A stretch of 64,000 nucleotides of DNA from Candidatus Nitronereus thalassa (GCF_032191465.1 NZ_JAQOUE010000001.1:2626001-2690000); one strand, 5' to 3'. Positions 9,392 to 18,619 are shown, counted from the stretch's first letter. Program-made: numbers and translations. The notes: generated from the sequence alone by a model not told the origin.

Positions 9392-11677
9392 ATGATGCCA
9401 CCTGGTATCGATGAACTCAGGACACCAATTCGAATGACGAGTTTACGAACGAAGTTTATCGTATTCATTAGTGTCATTATTATTGCCGTCTGCTCTGGCT
9501 TGAGTTGGTATGTCGTGAATCAACAAGCTCAATTCATGGCTGAATCCTTGAGAAGCACGGGACTCAGAACCATCAAAAACTTAGCGTATAATACCCGTTT
9601 TCCGCTGATTGCCAAAGACACTCTTTCCCTAGAACGGTTATCCGATGGGGCGATGAATGCCGAGGAAGTGGTGTATGTGATCATGACTGATTCAAAAGGC
9701 ACCCCCCTAGTGTCAAAAAGCAAGGGGGCCCTTGGAACTGGAAGCCAAGCACGAATGATCAATGCCCCACTCTATCCAGATGAGCAAATCGTACAATCTT
9801 TGCTGGCAGACCCACAGAACGATCCAGTGATTACGGCGTTTAAAAGCAAGGGCCAATCCACTTCTTCTTTCAGAACCTCTTCGCCACCATGGTGGAATGT
9901 TGGGTTTATCGACCAGACTGAACTCCTCTATGACTTTGCGGTCACGGTAGATCGGCGGGCGGCTTCTGATTCGTTGCTGGGGCCTCTTGCCCTGGAGGAA
10001 CAAGAAGACGTCGGGGGGTTGGAACGTTCGGCTCAACCTCAAAGTACGATTCATGGGGTTGTTCAGGTCGGTGTCAGTAATGAGACGATGATTCAACAGC
10101 TCAATGATATCGTGTGGAATATCGTGCTGATCACGTTTTTAATTATTGCCTTAGGTATTGTGGCCACGACATTATTGGCGAATCGGATCATCAATCCACT
10201 CCGAAGTTTGGCCGACGTTGCCAAAAAGGTTTCGGCTGGTGACTTCTCTGTATCCTTGGAGCCCACCACTCGAGACGAAGTCGGTCAGTTAAGCATAACG
10301 TTTAACACTATGACCAAAGCCATTCGCGACCGAGAGCAGGCGATATCCGCCCAGGTCGCCACGATCACCAAACATGCCAACAAATTAACCACACTCAATC
10401 AAACAGGGTCGGCCATTGCCTCGCACTTGGACCTCAATGCTCTCCTCAGTACGGTCTTGCATCTTTTAGTTGAAAAAGTTGGGTTTACTCACATGCTGCT
10501 CATGCTCTATGACCCTGAACGAGGTCTGGTGCATCAAGCGCAAACAGCAGGTATTCCTGACGAACTGGCTTCTCATATTCAATCGCTGGAAATTCTGATT
10601 CAAGAAGATGGCAGTTTGCATGCTGATCTCTTGTTTCGTGGTGAGGCCTTTTTAATTCCGGAGATCCAGACGGTAAGTGCTCGCCTCGATCCGCGAATCT
10701 TTCCTTATATTATGCAACTGGGGGTCACTTCCTTTGTGTGTGCCCCTCTAAAAAGCCAGCAAAATATTTTGGGATTTATTGCTGCGGATAGCACCCCAGA
10801 AATTTGTACACAAGAAGATCTCGATTTGTTGATCACCATTGCCAATACGGTGGGAGTCGCCATTGATAATGCCAAAGCCTATCAACAGCTTGAACAATTA
10901 AATATTACGCTGGAGGAGCGGGTCGATGAGCGAACCCAAAAACTTACCGAAGCGAATGAGAAATTGCGGGAGTTGGATCAGCTCAAATCGGCATTTGTCT
11001 CTATCGTTTCCCATGAGTTACGGACGCCCATGACTTCAGTGAAAGGGCTTGTGGAAAATATGCTTGATGGCTTAACCGGGGAATTAACCGACCGACAAAC
11101 GTTTTATTTAACGCGAGTTCGAGCCAATGTTGATCGCCTGACTCGAATGATCAATGACCTCCTGGATTTATCTCGCATCGAAGCCGGGCGAATGGATTTT
11201 ACTCCCGTTTCTGTTTCCATGCCCGAATTGATCAAAGAGGTCATCGAGAATCTCCAAGCCATGGCAACCGAGCGTGGTTTATCGCTGGCCCTGGCCCCAA
11301 GTCAAAACGTTCCGTTGGTTCGGGGCGACCGCGATAAGATGAGCCAAGTGCTTACCAATTTGGTTCATAACGCAATTAAATTCACTCCCCCCTGCGGTCT
11401 CGTCAATATTAGTATAGTCCAAAAGGTTGACCAATGGGTTGAAGTGTGTGTGGCAGATACGGGATGCGGTATTCCCGATGAAGAGCTCCAAACCATCTTT
11501 GAGCGGTTTTATCGGAGCCCGACTGGGCCCCTCGAATCCAAAGGGGCGGGATTGGGGTTAGCCATTACGAAAAACCTTGTGGACCTCCATGGCGGACAGA
11601 TCTGGGTCGCGAGCACCGAAGGGAAGGGGTCAAAATTTTTTATCACCTTTCCTGTTGCCGGCCATGGTTATGGTTAA
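9392..11677 (+). CDS. Membrane sensor histidine kinase (HAMP-GAF-HisKA-HATPase)
   Basis: 761 residues. A transmembrane helix at about 22-42 and a second near 245-265 enclose a periplasmic sensor region of about 200 residues. HAMP (about 265-315), a GAF domain (about 345-500), HisKA with the phosphoacceptor block SIVSHELRTP (His near 541) and an HATPase follow. The N box is NLVHNAIKF and the G boxes are DTGCGIP and GAGLGLAI. It is a complete hybrid-free kinase. It is co-directional with the binding protein 30 bp upstream. Its response regulator is not adjacent; the lone receiver at 18143 and the NtrC-type protein at 18847 are the nearest candidates. Confidence 0.9.
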   Translation: MMPPGIDELRTPIRMTSLRTKFIVFISVIIIAVCSGLSWYVVNQQAQFMAESLRSTGLRTIKNLAYNTRFPLIAKDTLSLERLSDGAMNAEEVVYVIMTDSKGTPLVSKSKGALGTGSQARMINAPLYPDEQIVQSLLADPQNDPVITAFKSKGQSTSSFRTSSPPWWNVGFIDQTELLYDFAVTVDRRAASDSLLGPLALEEQEDVGGLERSAQPQSTIHGVVQVGVSNETMIQQLNDIVWNIVLITFLIIALGIVATTLLANRIINPLRSLADVAKKVSAGDFSVSLEPTTRDEVGQLSITFNTMTKAIRDREQAISAQVATITKHANKLTTLNQTGSAIASHLDLNALLSTVLHLLVEKVGFTHMLLMLYDPERGLVHQAQTAGIPDELASHIQSLEILIQEDGSLHADLLFRGEAFLIPEIQTVSARLDPRIFPYIMQLGVTSFVCAPLKSQQNILGFIAADSTPEICTQEDLDLLITIANTVGVAIDNAKAYQQLEQLNITLEERVDERTQKLTEANEKLRELDQLKSAFVSIVSHELRTPMTSVKGLVENMLDGLTGELTDRQTFYLTRVRANVDRLTRMINDLLDLSRIEAGRMDFTPVSVSMPELIKEVIENLQAMATERGLSLALAPSQNVPLVRGDRDKMSQVLTNLVHNAIKFTPPCGLVNISIVQKVDQWVEVCVADTGCGIPDEELQTIFERFYRSPTGPLESKGAGLGLAITKNLVDLHGGQIWVASTEGKGSKFFITFPVAGHGYG

Positions 11678-11895
11678 TGAAGAGTGAAAGGCTAGAGACA
11701 AACAGGTCGGAATCTAGGGACACAGTTGCCTCACATGTGGCGCTCTGTTTCTCGGTGAGATTTCGATTAATTGCAACCCAAAAAATTCGTTGAGTAGAAT
11801 GACGAATCTTACTTCCAGGAACGGACTCCCATGGTCACTAGGATGTTACTTTTGCAGCCTGAGGCGTGGTGGGAGAACGGGGGACAAGTTTGCCC

Positions 11896-13968
11896 ATGAT
11901 TAATCAAGTAAAGAAAGCCTACCGCGCTTTTTCTTTTTTGCGAATTTGCCAAAAACCAGGTGTTGTTTGTCGACTCCTGATTCCATTGTGGGTCTTGCTC
12001 TTGATCCATGGGCTGTCTCTGCAAATTATTGAGGCGAATCCGGGAATCACGGACGATCTTCTGGAAAGCTCATCTGACCAGGTGATGGATGACTTACGAT
12101 TCCTTCAGGAGGAAACCGTCAGCATTGCTGTCTTGCACGAGCAACCCATCTCCGAAGCTCCTTCAAACGTTTATGTCATCACCGATGACGACATTCGGCT
12201 TTCCGGCGCCACTGACCTCCCCACGGTTTTGCGTCGAGTCCCAGGTTTGGAGGTCATCCAGATGACCGCGGCGGATTTTAACGTCAGTGTTCGAGGAGAC
12301 AATCAATTGCGAGCGAATAAGCTCCTGGTGTTAATCGATGGCCGTTCGATCTATGAGGATATACAAGGTGAAGTCTTCTGGAAAATGATTCCGGTGACCT
12401 TACCTGAAATTAAAAAAATCGAAGTGCTTAAAGGGCCAGCATCGGCTGTCTATGGGTTTAATGCCTTTGATGGTGTAATTAACATTATTACCAAGTCTCC
12501 TGAAGAAATGAAGGGCATGCATGTCCAGGTGGGAGCAGGGGAACTTGGTTCCGTCACCAGTTCCGCCGTTTATGGAGGAAAATATGACAAGCTTGGCTAT
12601 CGACTCTCTTTGGGACGAGATCAAACTAATCAATGGGATTCCAGGAGCTCGCTAGGGTTCCGTGTCCATAAATTCAATGTGCAAACAGAGTATGAACTTT
12701 CAAGCCTTGCCACGGTTTCAGTGTCGGGCGGGTTGGCGGATGCCAACCGGTACGATGGGCCTGTGACCAATTTGGTGATTTCCCAAGGAGAACCGTCACA
12801 AGCCTATACGAAGTTTGAATATAAAAGACCGAACCTTTTTCTGAGAGCTTACTGGAACCGATCAAGCGTGCCCAATTTGCTTCAAACAAATCCGCTTCTT
12901 CCTGGTCCTTTTGCCATTACCGATCCAAACCTCAGTTCCAACCAAACCCGAAAATGGAATAGTTACAATTTTTCCGGACAGCATGCCCTGGAATTCGGTT
13001 CTACCAATCGGCTGTCCTATGGAATGGATTATCGGCACAATACAGTCTCAAGTAATTTTCTTGACGAATTCAGTCGGGAAGATCGTTTCGGTGCCTATAT
13101 ACAGGATGAGTGGCAGGCTACCTCCAAACTTACCGCCACGGGTGGGATTCGAGTTGATCTCCATACGGAAATCAATCCCACTTATAGTCCGCGTGTTGCC
13201 TTGATTTACCGATTTCTACCCAACCACACAGTCCGTGGAACCATTGCTGTGGCATTTCGCCCTCCCACGATTTTTGAAACCAATACCGATTCTAGATCGG
13301 CATTCGGGTCATTCGTGACTGGCTCACTGAATGGATCTTCTAACCTCAAACCTGAGGAAATTACTTCATATGAAATCAGCTACCAAGGCTGGTTTTTCAA
13401 GCACCGGGTTCGGGCAAGAGCCGACCTCTTTTATAATCAAGTCTCTGACCTGATTAATTCCGTCCTCCTGCCACCCGGAGGTACTGCTCTGGTCTTTGCC
13501 AATGGCGGGGAGGCAGACATTTATGGGGGGGAGGCCGGGATTGAGTTTTGGCCGCTGCCTTGGTTAAGTGGCTTTGCTAATTATTCTTATCAAAATAGTG
13601 ATCAGACCTTTGCCGGGACTTCCCAGCGAGGTGGCCCAATATTTAAGGTCAATACAGGTTTTAGAGGAGACTGGGAGAATGGTTTCACCGCGGAAGTCAT
13701 TCTTCATCATGTGGAGGGCGCCACATATCCTATTTCTTCAACATTTAATTCATTTGTAGCCCAAGGCCGAATACCCGCCTCTAATGTTCCGAATCCCCAA
13801 GTCGACAGCTATACGCTCCTCAATCTTCGTGGTGGATACCAATTTTGGAATGACCAACTGGAACTAGCCCTTTCCGTCTTTAATGCTTTGAATGATAAAC
13901 ACAAAGAGCATCCACTTGGAGAAATTATTGGCTCGCGTGTTATGGGATGGATAACCTTTAGGTATTAA
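11896..13968 (+). CDS. TonB-dependent outer-membrane receptor
   Basis: About 690 residues from the ATG at 11896; a GTG at 11866 is possible. After a hydrophobic export signal comes a TonB-box-like segment (EETVSIAVLHEQPI). The plug domain follows (SNVYVITDDDIRLSGA, VLIDGRSIYED, IEVLKGPASAVYGFNAFDG), then a 22-strand-type barrel ending in an aromatic residue (GWITFRY). The family imports scarce ligands such as metal chelates or cobalamin by TonB energy. It is 220 bp after the kinase and 376 bp before the peptide precursor on the same strand. It may import the cluster's product or the signal the kinase senses; the ligand is not visible. Confidence 0.92.
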   Translation: MINQVKKAYRAFSFLRICQKPGVVCRLLIPLWVLLLIHGLSLQIIEANPGITDDLLESSSDQVMDDLRFLQEETVSIAVLHEQPISEAPSNVYVITDDDIRLSGATDLPTVLRRVPGLEVIQMTAADFNVSVRGDNQLRANKLLVLIDGRSIYEDIQGEVFWKMIPVTLPEIKKIEVLKGPASAVYGFNAFDGVINIITKSPEEMKGMHVQVGAGELGSVTSSAVYGGKYDKLGYRLSLGRDQTNQWDSRSSLGFRVHKFNVQTEYELSSLATVSVSGGLADANRYDGPVTNLVISQGEPSQAYTKFEYKRPNLFLRAYWNRSSVPNLLQTNPLLPGPFAITDPNLSSNQTRKWNSYNFSGQHALEFGSTNRLSYGMDYRHNTVSSNFLDEFSREDRFGAYIQDEWQATSKLTATGGIRVDLHTEINPTYSPRVALIYRFLPNHTVRGTIAVAFRPPTIFETNTDSRSAFGSFVTGSLNGSSNLKPEEITSYEISYQGWFFKHRVRARADLFYNQVSDLINSVLLPPGGTALVFANGGEADIYGGEAGIEFWPLPWLSGFANYSYQNSDQTFAGTSQRGGPIFKVNTGFRGDWENGFTAEVILHHVEGATYPISSTFNSFVAQGRIPASNVPNPQVDSYTLLNLRGGYQFWNDQLELALSVFNALNDKHKEHPLGEIIGSRVMGWITFRY

Positions 13969-14022
13969 CACGGCAGTTTATCCAAATTTCATTTTTCCCT
14001 TTCTTCACTCTTTCCTATATTG

Positions 14023-14062
14023 TGTATCCAAAAAGATAAACCTTGTATCCAATTGGATACAA
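14023..14062. promoter_or_regulatory. Tandem operator with a perfect 20-bp palindrome ahead of the peptide cluster
   Basis: TTGTATCCAATTGGATACAA at 14043-14062 is a perfect palindrome. A weaker copy, TGTATCC-AAAA-AGATAAA, lies at 14023-14040. The centres are 21 bp apart (two helical turns), the same layout as at 6877-6916. The position between the receptor stop and the precursor suggests control of the peptide operon by a dimeric repressor or activator that I cannot name. Confidence 0.6.
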
Positions 14063-14179
14063 ATTTTCATCTTATTTTTATAATGACTTTATGTGCCAAT
14101 AATATTCCTATTTCTCTAACTGATTAAGACCCCAAGGAAATTTTCTTCCTCTGTACATAAATAGGGTTTTAAAAAACTC

Positions 14180-14193
14180 GGTATGATTTTTGC
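14180..14193 (+). promoter_or_regulatory. Possible sigma-54 promoter for the precursor gene
   Basis: CGGTATG-ATTT-TTGC keeps the invariant GG (14180-14181) and GC (14192-14193) exactly 10 bases apart, with the TTGC -12 block intact, but the -24 block departs from TGGCAC. It is about 150 bp before the precursor start. The NtrC-type activator encoded at 18847-20277 makes it plausible. Confidence 0.35.
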
Positions 14194-14344
14194 GTAGGAA
14201 ATTATGAGGTTTCTCGCTTCCAATACTAATTCAAGAATAGTATAGGGTCTGCCTTGAAAGTCCTAAGTGAGAGGCCGGGCAAGAAGCCAAAGAAACAAAA
14301 GCCACTTTTCATTTATTACTCACAATTTATTTTGGAGGCACGTC

Positions 14345-14527
14345 ATGCAAAAAGTAACATCCTCTCCAATGTCCATTGAGTTGGAAGACACGAATTCAGT
14401 TGCGACAGCCTTAGAGCCGGCTCTCAATGAGTTAGGCCTACGAAACTGGAAGGCTGGACATGGAACTCACTGTACCTGTTGCTGTAGTTGTTGTGCGGCT
14501 GCAGGGGGTGAAGCTCTCTCAGAGTAA
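14345..14527 (+). CDS. Cys-rich precursor of a linear azol(in)e-containing peptide
   Basis: 60 residues, from the ATG at 14345 with GGAGG 6 bases upstream; a longer frame from 14267 lacks a site and is rejected. Residues 1 to about 38 form an acidic, helix-prone leader (IELEDTNSVATALEPALNEL). The core begins near HGTHC: six Cys at 43, 45, 46, 47, 49 and 50, interleaved with Thr41, Thr44 and Ser48, then AAAGG and a short tail. This Cys/Ser/Thr cluster followed by small residues resembles streptolysin S (SagA) cores. YcaO, E1-like and dehydrogenase genes follow, so the Cys residues are expected to become thiazolines or thiazoles. The leader cleavage site is not certain. Confidence 0.85.
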   Translation: MQKVTSSPMSIELEDTNSVATALEPALNELGLRNWKAGHGTHCTCCCSCCAAAGGEALSE

Positions 14528-14654
14528 GGTGTAATTAAGTACAAACTGCTCTTAAATCTCCTCTAAACTCACTTTGAGAAACTACATTGTTTTCTAAAGA
14601 TCTTGGTGTAGGGGGAAGGGAGGGTAAGTTTGTCCTGGAATTTCTGGAGGTTAT

Positions 14655-14687
14655 CTTGAGAAGTGGGGTACTTTCCCACTTCTCAAG
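14655..14687 (+). terminator. 13-bp perfect hairpin between precursor and modification genes
   Basis: CTTGAGAAGTGGG and CCCACTTCTCAAG pair perfectly around a 7-base loop, 128 bp after the precursor stop. No T-tract follows, so it is probably an mRNA-stabilising or partial-termination element that keeps the precursor transcript in excess of the enzymes, rather than a full terminator. Confidence 0.45.
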
Positions 14688-14789
14688 GGCCTGGCACTAA
14701 AAGTATTGATTGCACCATATCCCTTGTTTAAGTTAAGTGAGTTCTTCACTCCTAAGGTTCTTGGGTTTTACACATAGGGACTAGGTACC

Positions 14790-15884
14790 ATGAATCTTGC
14801 TAATAGCGATCAGTCATTTTCCTCCCTACCGGTCAAAATAATTCCTACCCAAGAAGGCGCTATTCTCAAACGCGGATGTACGGAAGTCCAGATTCGTGGT
14901 GAACAGGTTGGAACCATTATTAAAGAGATTTTTTCTCTTTCGTCCAGAAATAAAATGACCAAGGTAACGCTCTTGTCATTCTTTTCTCCCGAGGTTCAGT
15001 CCCCTGTGGCGAAATTGATCGATCAACTAGTTGAGCGAAGGTTTTTAGTCTCCAATGCTTCTCTCGATACCGATTCCGGTTCTACTGAAGGACCTGCCGA
15101 CATCTTTTATTGGCATTTTGACCAAACCCAGCCTGCCGTTCAAGAACTATTGCACACTAAAAAAATTACGATTCTCGGAGTCAATTATATTTCTCGACAA
15201 CTGGCCATTTCCCTTAGGGAATCTGGATTTTCCCAGGTTGATGTAGTTGACGATCCCGGATTACGAAACCTTCGATTCTTCGATACGGTTCAGGAAATAT
15301 CCACATCCATGTGGCCGTCAAATCTCCCTTTGGCTATAGCCATGGAGTCGTGGGAAGCCCTTCGAGATCCTTCTTCTCAAGGTTGCGTGGTTCCTACGTG
15401 CGACTTTGGCAACCCTCATGCTCTCAGAGAATGGAATGCACAATGCGTCCAACAGAACATTCATTTCTTCCCCATCGTCTTATCCAATATGATTGGTCAA
15501 ATTGGTCCATTTGTCATTCCTCAGGAGACGGCATGCTTTGAATGTGTATTGATGAGGCAACATTCTCATTTAGCCAATCCACCAGCCAGGCAAGCGGTGG
15601 ATGAAGCGGCTTTTGATTCTCAGGCGGTGGTTGGATTTCACCCTTCCATGGCTTCCATTCTCGGGAACATTGCAGCCATGGAATTGACCAAATTTTACAG
15701 TCAAGCCATGCCTTTGTGGAATGTAGGGAAACTTATTGAAGTCAATTTGTTAGCCACTCGCATGACCACAAGAAAAGTCCTCAAAATTCCTCGTTGCCGG
15801 GTTTGTAGTCCCTTGCAAACACGCTCCGCTATTACTCCAGACAAACCTCTTTCACAATTTAAATTTTCCAAGGCCCAATCGTGA
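14790..15884 (+). CDS. TOMM cyclodehydratase partner: RRE plus E1-like (ThiF-type) protein
   Basis: 364 residues. Residues about 12-90 look like the winged-helix leader-recognition element that binds the precursor leader. From about 124 a Rossmann E1-like domain follows (KKITILGVNYISRQLAISL). A four-Cys zinc site is visible as C249-x2-C252 and C336-x2-C339, as in cyclodehydratase C proteins. The family delivers the precursor to YcaO and stimulates it; it does not itself carry out ubiquitin-type adenylation. Its stop overlaps the YcaO GTG start by 4 bases, implying translational coupling and a working complex. Confidence 0.87.
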   Translation: MNLANSDQSFSSLPVKIIPTQEGAILKRGCTEVQIRGEQVGTIIKEIFSLSSRNKMTKVTLLSFFSPEVQSPVAKLIDQLVERRFLVSNASLDTDSGSTEGPADIFYWHFDQTQPAVQELLHTKKITILGVNYISRQLAISLRESGFSQVDVVDDPGLRNLRFFDTVQEISTSMWPSNLPLAIAMESWEALRDPSSQGCVVPTCDFGNPHALREWNAQCVQQNIHFFPIVLSNMIGQIGPFVIPQETACFECVLMRQHSHLANPPARQAVDEAAFDSQAVVGFHPSMASILGNIAAMELTKFYSQAMPLWNVGKLIEVNLLATRMTTRKVLKIPRCRVCSPLQTRSAITPDKPLSQFKFSKAQS

Positions 15885-17215
15885 TTACCACACGGAAACC
15901 TTCATTTCATCGATTGGCCAACATTGTGGATGCCATCGTGGATGAGCAAGTGGGCATTGTGAAATATGTCAAGGAATTCCGTCGGGAGTCGGGCATGCCG
16001 GATTTTTTCTGCTATTACGCCAAGGCCTGCAACACTCTGGCTTTTAGTAAAAATAAAAATTTTTCCAATACCGGAGGGGCTTCGATTTTCCGAGAGCTTG
16101 CGGTTGCCAAAGCCATCGGAGAGGCGGTGGAACGGTATTGTTCGGCCATCTTTGACCAAGACCAATTACCCCTGATTTCCTATCAAGACGCTCCTTTTTC
16201 TTGCATCGCTCCCGAGGATTTTGCGCTTTACAGTGAGGAGCAATATCGTCGACCGGATTTCCCGTATAGGCCATTTACGTCTTCGACCCCTGTTCGATGG
16301 ACTCCGGCAAGAGATCTCTTTAACAATGAACCCTGGTACTTGCCGGCAGCCACAGTATTCATGCCTTATTGGTATGACGAAAAGAATGGAGAAACTCCCA
16401 TTGTCCAACCAATTTCCTCAGGATTGGCATGCCACTGCAGTTTTGAGGAAGCGGCTATTTCCGCGATTTGTGAGGTCATTGAACGTGATGCCTTCATGAT
16501 CACTTGGCAAGCTGCTATATCGCCTCCTGCCATTAACCTTGAAACACTCAGTCCTGAAAACCAGGACTTGGTTTCGCGTTTTGAGCGGACGGGCAATTCG
16601 GTTTTTCTCTTCCATTTGGCTATGGATTACGAGGTTCCCGTCGTGTTGGCTGTGGCTCGGTGCTATGTAGAAGACGGTCCTGCTCTATGCTTTGCAGCTT
16701 CCGCGGACCTTGATCCGGAAGATGCTGTACGGAAAAGTTTGGAGGAACTTGCTCATACACGTCGCCTGGCTCAAAGCCTTAAGTCGAGTGAACCGAGTAT
16801 CGAAGCAAATCCTGGATTTGAGGCTGTTAGCAACCAGGATGCGCATCTCCGGTTCTACGGAGATCAAGCCCATGGTCGCTTTGCAAATTTTATTTTTTCC
16901 TCAGAGAAACGCGTCGCGTTCCAAGATATTCCATCCCCATTCACAGGAGAACCTAATATTGATCTTAATATACTCGTCAACCAAATTCGGTTGGTGAATC
17001 ACAAGGTCCTGTTGGCAGACCTCACAACATCCGATGTTGGAGATCTTGGGCTTTCTGTTGTGAGGTCCGTTATTCCAGGATTTCACCCATTACAAATGGG
17101 ACATGCGACGCGGGCTCTTGGTGGATCGAGGCTTTGGGAGGTTCCACAACGATTAGGATATCCCGGAATCACCCGAGAGAGTGGAGATAATCCGGCGCCC
17201 CACCCGTATCCGTAA
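15881..17215 (+). CDS. YcaO-domain cyclodehydratase (azoline-forming)
   Basis: 444 residues, full length for an azoline-forming YcaO. The ATP/Mg-binding glutamates are visible in three blocks: GEAVERY (E81, E84), CEVIERD (E198, E201) and the SLEEL segment (E288, E289). The C-terminus ends PAPHPYP, the PxPxP-type tail typical of YcaOs that phosphorylate the peptide backbone to cyclise Cys, Ser or Thr into azolines. The GTG start overlaps the preceding stop as GTGA. With the E1-like protein it forms the cyclodehydratase acting on the 60-residue precursor. Confidence 0.93.
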   Translation: MITTRKPSFHRLANIVDAIVDEQVGIVKYVKEFRRESGMPDFFCYYAKACNTLAFSKNKNFSNTGGASIFRELAVAKAIGEAVERYCSAIFDQDQLPLISYQDAPFSCIAPEDFALYSEEQYRRPDFPYRPFTSSTPVRWTPARDLFNNEPWYLPAATVFMPYWYDEKNGETPIVQPISSGLACHCSFEEAAISAICEVIERDAFMITWQAAISPPAINLETLSPENQDLVSRFERTGNSVFLFHLAMDYEVPVVLAVARCYVEDGPALCFAASADLDPEDAVRKSLEELAHTRRLAQSLKSSEPSIEANPGFEAVSNQDAHLRFYGDQAHGRFANFIFSSEKRVAFQDIPSPFTGEPNIDLNILVNQIRLVNHKVLLADLTTSDVGDLGLSVVRSVIPGFHPLQMGHATRALGGSRLWEVPQRLGYPGITRESGDNPAPHPYP

Positions 17216-17313
17216 GAGGTTACTCGGTCCCGGCCTTGGGCATTTCAGGTGCGGAGTTTCAAGTTTCAATTTTCAAGCATCTCTGAAAGTTGTTCAAAAC
17301 ATGAGGTCCCCAG

Positions 17314-18117
17314 ATGAGTACTGACACATGGAATGAATTGTTGCTTTCCTCGACAACTGAAGACGCGGCCTGGGAGCTGTTTCATGAAAATTCAAAGCTT
17401 GGACGGTATTTTCAAGGCTTATCGGAAGAGCAAGTTGTGCAAAAAACTCAAGAACTTCATGAATCTCTACCCTTTGAAGGATTTCCCTTGGTGGAACTCC
17501 CGGTCCCTTTGGCCACCCCGGCCTCTTCTCTGTCAGACACAATTCTTAATAGGGTGTCGGTTAGAAATTTTTCCTCTCGTCAATTTTCGCTGGGCGAGGT
17601 AGCCACATTACTGCACTATTCCTACGGTGTTACTCGGAATAACCAAGGGACAAATCTTTCACGATCATTCCGGGCGGTTCCCTCTGGTGGAGCACTTTAT
17701 CCCTTGGAAATCTTTTTTCACTGCGTGGGCGTAGATGGTCTTCTCCCTGGACTCTACCATTATAATTCTGCGGGTCATCATGTTCGTCGCCTTCGTGCAG
17801 GTGATGAACGACAGTCGATTGCTGAGGCCATCATCCAACCTGACCTGGCCCTGGAGGGTTCCCTCATGATTTTTATTACCGCAATGTTTGAACGTACCGT
17901 GTTCAAATATGGAGATCGAGGGTACCGATTTGCCTTACTAGAAGCGGGGCATGTTGCGCAAAACATGAACTTGGTGGCGACGGCGCTCAAATTGGGATGC
18001 GTCAACATTGGTGGATTCTATGACCGTGATATTGATGCCTATTTGGATCTCGACGGTATTTTACATTCGACAATTTATATGATGGCGATCGGTGAACCTA
18101 AGCGTCCCGACCAATAA
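17314..18117 (+). CDS. SagB-type FMN-dependent azoline dehydrogenase
   Basis: 267 residues, slightly short for SagB-type enzymes. It has nitroreductase-fold features: SVRNFSSRQFS for the FMN phosphate region, LHYSYGVTRN, and PSGGALYPLEIFF, the characteristic SagB segment. The C-terminal EAGHVAQNMNLVATAL block is also typical. The enzyme oxidises azolines to aromatic azoles. A GAGG ribosome site lies 7 bases before the ATG. It is about 100 bp after YcaO, closing the biosynthetic set. No peptidase or ABC exporter follows. Confidence 0.9.
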   Translation: MSTDTWNELLLSSTTEDAAWELFHENSKLGRYFQGLSEEQVVQKTQELHESLPFEGFPLVELPVPLATPASSLSDTILNRVSVRNFSSRQFSLGEVATLLHYSYGVTRNNQGTNLSRSFRAVPSGGALYPLEIFFHCVGVDGLLPGLYHYNSAGHHVRRLRAGDERQSIAEAIIQPDLALEGSLMIFITAMFERTVFKYGDRGYRFALLEAGHVAQNMNLVATALKLGCVNIGGFYDRDIDAYLDLDGILHSTIYMMAIGEPKRPDQ

Positions 18118-18142
18118 GGAATCTAATAAATTGGTCCGTTGA

Positions 18143-18619
18143 ATGGAAATTAATCATTCCTGCACCCAAAAATTTATGTCTTCCCCTGATCGCTACAATG
18201 GGCCTTCCTCCAGCAGCTGCACCATCCCTGAAATCCTTACCGTTGATGACGAACCGGATATTGGGCTGGCATTGACGGATTTATTACATCAAGAAGGCTA
18301 CGGGGTCACCGTGGTTGAAACCGGACGGGCGGCTTTGGATATCAGCGAGTACCATCAATTTCATGCCGTGATCCTAGATTTAGGGCTTCCCGACTATGAT
18401 GGATTGGAGGTATTAACCCACATGCTCCGTCGTGACCCAGGGTTGCCAATTATCATTCTGACCGCCTATTCTCCACTGGAGCGTTATACAGGCAAGATCG
18501 AAGGAAGCCCGGCTTTTGCGTATATCTCAAAACCTTTTGATCGCAACAAACTTAAAAATATTGTTCGTCAGGCCATTCAACATCGTCTCCAAGTAGAGAT
18601 TGAAAAAGTCTCTGTCTAA
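18143..18619 (+). CDS. Single-domain response regulator
   Basis: 158 residues: a receiver domain after a roughly 30-residue Ser-rich N-terminal extension of unknown role. The acidic pair is in LTVDDEPD, the phosphoacceptor is Asp79 (VILDLGLP), the Thr is in IILTAYS and the Lys is in YISKPFD. There is no output domain, so it signals by protein contact or in a relay. It is 25 bp after the dehydrogenase gene and so probably sits on the peptide operon transcript. It may connect the operon with the kinase at 9392-11677. Confidence 0.85.
   Translation: MEINHSCTQKFMSSPDRYNGPSSSSCTIPEILTVDDEPDIGLALTDLLHQEGYGVTVVETGRAALDISEYHQFHAVILDLGLPDYDGLEVLTHMLRRDPGLPIIILTAYSPLERYTGKIEGSPAFAYISKPFDRNKLKNIVRQAIQHRLQVEIEKVSV

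Noticed and set aside
14267..14344. Longer precursor start
   Set aside because: The internal ATG at 14345 has a strong ribosome site and yields a normal leader; the extension is basic and unlike a leader.
14690..14735. TGGCAC followed by TTGC as a sigma-54 promoter before the E1-like gene
   Set aside because: Twelve bases separate the blocks instead of five.
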